DNA of 27,610 nucleotides from contig NZ_JAJEPR010000040.1 in the NCBI RefSeq assembly GCF_020686945.1, positions 1 through 27,610 of the forward strand, in the 5' to 3' direction. A model generated the notes under the pieces. The model searched no databases. It was not told the origin of the DNA and saw only the letters and a list, made by a program, of their open reading frames with translations. How positions within the stretch are numbered: position 1 is the first letter of the stretch; the number at the start of each line of letters is the position of its first letter. Below are positions 24,361 to 27,610 of the stretch, piece after piece. The DNA comes from Limivivens faecihominis. Its GTDB lineage: Bacteria; Bacillota; Clostridia; Lachnospirales; Lachnospiraceae. The translations under genes and the position numbers were made by a program.

Positions 24361-26121
24361 GTGAAAAAGAAAACACTTGTGCCTCTTATCACTTTTTTAC
24401 TGGGCATATGCCTTATTAGTTTGATTGTATACAAAACAGACACCCACGAAAAAGAGCAGAGACACATAACAGCACAATTAAACGTAGCCACCTATGGCGA
24501 ACGAATAAAGAATGAAATTACAAATGGAATTGGGATCACAGATACCTTGAAGCAAATCTTAATAAGTGAAGATGGCGACATCCATCAGTTTGAAACAATT
24601 GCAGGAAATCTTATGTCTGATTCTATTGAAAGTGTACAGCTCGCTCCTAATGGTGTTGTTACAGATATTTATCCGGCTAATGAAAATGAGGCAGGTAAGA
24701 TTGATTTGATCCATGATAAAGACCGCGGAAAAATTTCCTGTTACGCAAGAGACAACCATACAATCATTACGCAGGGCCCCTTCAAATTAAAACAGAGAGG
24801 ATATGGAATTGCAGTCCGCAATCCCGTATACCTGAAAGATAAAAACGGACATGAGTATTTCTGGGGATTTACTATTGTTATCCTGCGTGTTCCGGATATT
24901 TTTTCAGATGCAATCAGTGCACTTTCAAATTTTGGATACGAATACAAAATTTCAAAAACAAACGCTCCATGGAGTGATACTTATAAAGTGGTTTATCAAT
25001 CAGATGGGCAAATAAATCGTCCTGTTTCTTATACATTTACAATAGGAGATGAAAACTGGAAATTTGAAGTAACTCCTAAAAGTGGATGGAGAAATAACAC
25101 ATTACTGATAATCATCATCGGAATTTTTCTTACAATAAGCCTTCTCCTGTCAGTTCTTACCAGAGTATGGTTAGTAGCAAAAGAACATAAGAAAAACTTT
25201 CAGATACTGGCGCATACAGATTCTCTTACAAATATTTATAACCGCTATGGATTTGATGAATTTGCAGAAAAAATGATTCAAAAAAATCCAAAAGCACATT
25301 TTGTGGCTGCGCTCCTTGATATCGATGATTTCAAGTTTATTAATGATATCTATGGACATAATTACGGAGACAGAGCACTAAAGAGTCTTGCAGACAGCAT
25401 GAAGACTTTTTTCCCATCCGATGCATTACTTGGAAGAAATGGTGGTGACGAATTCTGCATTCTTTTACCAAATTGTACCTTTGCAGAAGCAGATATACAG
25501 CTGCAGAAATTCACCAAACTTCCTAAATCATTCTCATACCATGGTAAGGAACATGCATTTTATATTTCTCTAGGATATGCAGAATATCCAACATTTGCAT
25601 CCAATCGTTCACAACTCATGCGCTGCGCAGATGCCGCTCTTTATGAAATAAAGCTTCATGGAAAAAATGGATGTATGGTCTACAGAGAAGGACTTCGGTC
25701 AGGTGCCCGCAAACAACTTGGATTTGCATTCAAGGATATCGCGGAACATCTTCCAGGTGCATTCATCATATACAGAGCTGACAAAGAAGATGATGAACTA
25801 TTTTTTGCAAATGATGAATTTCTTCATATGTCCGGATATAAAGATATAGATGAACTGTTCAAACTTACTGAGAAAAGTTTTCGCAACTTGATTCGTGAAG
25901 ATGAACAGCAACAGATAGAATCAAGTATCTGGGAACAGATTGACAATGGCAATGAAAATGACTATATTCACTTTCATCTTCGAAAAGCTGACGGAACTTA
26001 TTTTTCTGTTCTTGATCATGGAAGAATTACAGAGAGCCCGCAATACGGGAAAGTATTTTATGTATTGTTCATGGATTGGGAAGATATGCATATTCGTTAC
26101 AATGATAAATTCGCAAGATAA
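24361..26121 (+). CDS. Membrane diguanylate cyclase with CHASE-type sensor, GGDEF and C-terminal PAS domain
   Basis: Starts at GTG 24361 with GAGGTG 6 bases upstream, giving 586 residues; the ATG at 24316 lies in the promoter. The first membrane helix is at about 5-23. The outer sensor region (about 40-235) has CHASE-like features (QRGYGIAVRNPVYLKDKNGH). A second helix (TLLIIIIGIFLTISLLLSV) leads to the GGDEF domain (DSLTNIYNRYGFDEF, DIDDFKFINDIYGHNYGD, GRNGGDEFCIL), whose active-site motif is intact, so cyclic-di-GMP synthesis is expected. The RxxD inhibitory site five residues upstream is absent (FPSD instead). Residues about 460-580 resemble a PAS domain (ANDEFLHMSGY, REDEQQ, RKADGTYFSVLDHG). 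A PAS after the GGDEF is less usual than before it. It is flanked by two copies of a broken ATPase gene. Confidence 0.92.
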   Translation: MKKKTLVPLITFLLGICLISLIVYKTDTHEKEQRHITAQLNVATYGERIKNEITNGIGITDTLKQILISEDGDIHQFETIAGNLMSDSIESVQLAPNGVVTDIYPANENEAGKIDLIHDKDRGKISCYARDNHTIITQGPFKLKQRGYGIAVRNPVYLKDKNGHEYFWGFTIVILRVPDIFSDAISALSNFGYEYKISKTNAPWSDTYKVVYQSDGQINRPVSYTFTIGDENWKFEVTPKSGWRNNTLLIIIIGIFLTISLLLSVLTRVWLVAKEHKKNFQILAHTDSLTNIYNRYGFDEFAEKMIQKNPKAHFVAALLDIDDFKFINDIYGHNYGDRALKSLADSMKTFFPSDALLGRNGGDEFCILLPNCTFAEADIQLQKFTKLPKSFSYHGKEHAFYISLGYAEYPTFASNRSQLMRCADAALYEIKLHGKNGCMVYREGLRSGARKQLGFAFKDIAEHLPGAFIIYRADKEDDELFFANDEFLHMSGYKDIDELFKLTEKSFRNLIREDEQQQIESSIWEQIDNGNENDYIHFHLRKADGTYFSVLDHGRITESPQYGKVFYVLFMDWEDMHIRYNDKFAR

Positions 26122-26156
26122 AATATTGCAAAAACAGGGCGTATGATCTATTTTCA

Positions 26157-26423
26157 TATAATGTTTATGTCGGCAAGCTCTATCAAAAGGAAATCGACTT
26201 TGTTGCTCAGAGAAGCAACGAGAAGTTTTATATTCAGATCAGCGACAACATTTCCGGGCAGTAAACATTTGAGAGAGAATGCTTTCCTCGGCTTCAGATT
26301 CGAGATGCTTATCCGAAAATGATTATTGCTAGAACCAAACATCCCCAATATAGCTATGAAGGAATCGTAATTTACGATATAGCGGGTGTATGTGCAGAAA
26401 TATGTGAAACAGAAAACTCTTGA
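26157..26423 (+). pseudogene. DUF4143 (AAA_14-type ATPase) C-terminal fragment, copy 2
   Basis: The frame reads YNVYVGKLYQKEIDFVAQRS, EKFYIQISDNISGQ, then TAA (26262-26264), then in the same frame TFERE, LQIRDAYPKMIIARTKH and YSYEGIVIYDIA. This is the normal end of the family apart from the stop, best explained as GAA to TAA in GQETFERE. The N-terminal ATPase is missing. About 90 bases match copy 1 at 24015-24105 with roughly nine differences by my count. Confidence 0.78.
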
Positions 26424-26508
26424 CGAAATGCTGCAAGAATTGCCAGGAGCAGGCCAGTTCAGCATTGTTATGAATACCTGGTTCGAAAGACTGATGGCGG
26501 ATCAATAG
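26392..26508 (+). pseudogene. Short C-terminal fragment of an unidentified protein
   Basis: 38 codons open in another frame overlapping the end of the previous remnant: KTLDEMLQELPGAGQFSIV, then WFERLMADQ and stop. No ribosome site precedes it. It looks like a gene end left by rearrangement; I do not recognise the family. Confidence 0.35.
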
Positions 26509-26576
26509 AAGTTGTGATAGAATGAAGAAAACGATTTGAAGTGCAAATCGTAAGTTATATGTGGAGGAGGATTATT

Positions 26577-26825
26577 ATGAATACAGTTAGAATGATTTTA
26601 TGTGGAAATGTTGAAGATAGCAGAATGAATCCAAGTGAAAAGGTAGGAGTAGTATCAGTGGTTTTTGTTTCTACAGAGGAGGAAAAAATTAAGAATAAAC
26701 TTAAAAAATTGCAAGATAAAAATCCTGAAAAATTTTATATGGAATACGTTACTCCATTAGATGTTGACTTAACAAGTTTAGAACACTATCCATCGATTGA
26801 AATATCAAAAAATGATTTACAATAA
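26577..26825 (+). CDS. Small protein of unknown function, 82 residues
   Basis: GGAGGAGG stands 7 bases before the ATG at 26577, so upstream in-frame ATGs at 26541 and 26559 are not the start. The product has a beta-strand-like N-terminus (VRMILCGNV), a second strand (VGVVSVVFVS), a basic helix (EEKIKNKLKKLQDKNPEKFY) and an acidic end (DVDLTSLEHYPSIEISKND). There is no signal peptide or membrane segment. The strong ribosome site, clean reading frame and terminator 24 bases downstream argue that it is a real expressed gene amid broken neighbours. Family unknown; an immunity-like or accessory role is possible but unsupported. Confidence 0.75.
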   Translation: MNTVRMILCGNVEDSRMNPSEKVGVVSVVFVSTEEEKIKNKLKKLQDKNPEKFYMEYVTPLDVDLTSLEHYPSIEISKNDLQ

Positions 26826-26848
26826 CAACTTTCAGTTTGTAAGGGACG

Positions 26849-26883
26849 AAAATGCCGGAGGGATAACTGCACCTCCGGCATTT
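26849..26883. terminator. Bidirectional terminator between convergent genes
   Basis: AAATGCCGGAGG pairs perfectly with CCTCCGGCATTT around a 10-base loop. It serves the 82-residue gene on the plus strand and the BTAD remnant on the minus strand. Confidence 0.88.
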
Positions 26884-26884
26884 C

Positions 26885-27376
26885 TTACGTCATATTCGCT
26901 TCCACAGACAGTCTGTTTTCCAGCATCGCATAATCCTCATCAAGTAGTCTATGCTTAGCTGTCCGCAACTCACTTCTGGCAATCTCAGTGTGTCCCTGCT
27001 TATGTATCGCATGAATCAGCCAATAATAAATATCTGCACTATGCGGAACAATCGCCAGTGCCTTTGCCGCATACCGATGGACGCAATGATAATCCTGATC
27101 CTGATGCAGCGTTTTCAAAAGCTCTGTCACTGCACCAATATAGCGATGCTGATAATGTACAGACTGTCTTATAATCCAATGCTCTGAACTGGCAGAACGA
27201 AGTAAATCTCCATTATAAAGGTCAACAGCCTTTTTCAGCAATTCCGCCTTTGTCTCTGTTGATGGAGCATTCAAAGCCATCCTCCATTTGCGCTCAAAAA
27301 GCTGAATATTCGTAAAAACATTCAATTTGGGATTGATCTGATAACCATGAGATGTCGATTCTATTAAGCGAAAACA
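26885..27376 (-). pseudogene. BTAD-type transcriptional activator, N-terminally truncated
   Basis: The open frame after a TGA at 27379-27377 reads 163 codons to 26885. HGYQINPKLN and FERKWRMALNAPSTETKAEL, then LYNGDLL and a helical repeat region (ALAIVPHSADIYYWLIHAIH), match the bacterial transcriptional activator domain of SARP-like regulators. The DNA-binding winged helix that should come before it is missing, and no ATG or ribosome site opens the frame (only a TTG at 27325). It is probably a dead remnant. The family tail is complete up to the stop. Confidence 0.75.
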
Positions 27377-27443
27377 TCAGTTTGGAGGTTTACACAAACT
27401 TTGGGATACTCCCGATATAGCCGATTGGTTACTACAAGAATAA
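27372..27443 (+). pseudogene. C-terminal fragment, possibly of an alpha/beta hydrolase
   Basis: The frame ends GGLHKLWDTPDIADWLLQE with stop at 27441-27443, followed 9 bases later by a terminator hairpin. The GG-x-H...W...WLL ending resembles the catalytic-His region of esterase-like proteins. It overlaps the broken edge of the BTAD remnant, so the two ends were probably joined by a deletion. Confidence 0.3.
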
Positions 27444-27451
27444 GCAAGGCG

Positions 27452-27497
27452 AAATATCTCCAGCATTCTCTTTTGAAATGATGGAGATATTTTTATT
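27452..27497 (+). terminator. Rho-independent terminator
   Basis: AAATATCTCC (27452-27461) pairs with GGAGATATTT (27483-27492), then TTATTA. It follows the hydrolase-like fragment, supporting a former plus-strand gene that ended there. Confidence 0.7.
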
Positions 27498-27519
27498 ATG
27501 ACGGAGATTGCAGATGAAT

Positions 27520-27610
27520 TCAGACGAAGCATCCTACTGAAACTTCTTTTTTCTTCCTACTTTTACCAGAAATCATCTTGTGTCCTGTATAAATAGCCAT
27601 AATCATGCAA
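27520..27610 (-). other. Possible 3' end of a minus-strand gene running off the window
   Basis: An open frame enters at the window edge and stops at 27522-27520, with a Lys-rich end (HKMISGKSRKKKEVSVG). It is too short to name, and chance is not excluded. Confidence 0.25.

Noticed and set aside
24316..24361. ATG at 24316 as start of the GGDEF protein
   Set aside because: It overlaps the TATAAT box and has no ribosome site; GTG 24361 has GAGGTG at proper distance.
23959..26423. GGDEF gene as a transposon cargo with target duplication
   Set aside because: The flanking repeats are about 90 bases with around nine differences, too long and too diverged for target duplication, and no transposase or terminal inverted repeat is seen.
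26541..26576. Upstream ATG start for the 82-residue protein
   Set aside because: The GGAGGAGG site lies inside this extension, directly before the ATG at 26577.

Overview
The window reads like chromosomal DNA of an anaerobic, gut-type clostridium, probably Lachnospiraceae. This is an inference from AGGAGG-type ribosome binding sites, SigA-type promoters, an LplB-type sugar permease, an EssC-type ATPase and WXG100-like proteins. I saw no rRNA, tRNA, CRISPR array or complete transposase.

Region 1 (1-7183) is a sugar-utilisation locus in decay on the minus strand. Only the GH38 alpha-mannosidase (449-3571) is intact, and it has its own clear promoter. Upstream of it lie a sensor-kinase/AraC remnant made by an internal deletion, two unidentified fragments, and an LplB-type permease fused in frame by deletion to a solute-binding protein, with one further in-frame TGA. 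The last 250 bases before the mannosidase terminator hold the tail of a YitT-type membrane protein.

Region 2 (7209-23191) is the centre of interest: one tight minus-strand operon of ten genes. In transcription order it encodes a transmembrane Ser/Thr kinase with seven extracellular repeats, an FHA-FtsK/SpoIIIE secretion ATPase (EssC type), a 60-aa protein, two WXG100-sized helical proteins, an 88-aa helical protein, a YukD/EsaB ubiquitin-like protein, and three signal-peptide proteins: a transglutaminase-like protein, a protein with a 13-residue Pro/Glu repeat stalk, and a 1284-aa DUF1002 plus duplicated WG-like repeat protein. It begins at a TTGAAA-N17-TATTAT promoter and ends at a strong hairpin terminator. 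It looks like a variant type VII secretion locus. I see no EsaA, EssA or EssB. An apparently active kinase with the topology of EssB (cytoplasmic kinase fold, one membrane segment, external domain) sits directly before EssC. Two of the exported proteins share a roughly 65-residue helical module, at the C-terminus of one and the N-terminus of the other.

Region 3 (23365-27610) is AT-rich and full of broken genes and hairpins: an excisionase-like HTH gene whose start codon is followed at once by TAA, two decayed copies of the C-terminal part of a DUF4143/AAA_14 ATPase flanking an intact CHASE-GGDEF-PAS membrane protein, an intact 82-aa protein of unknown function, and a BTAD regulator remnant.
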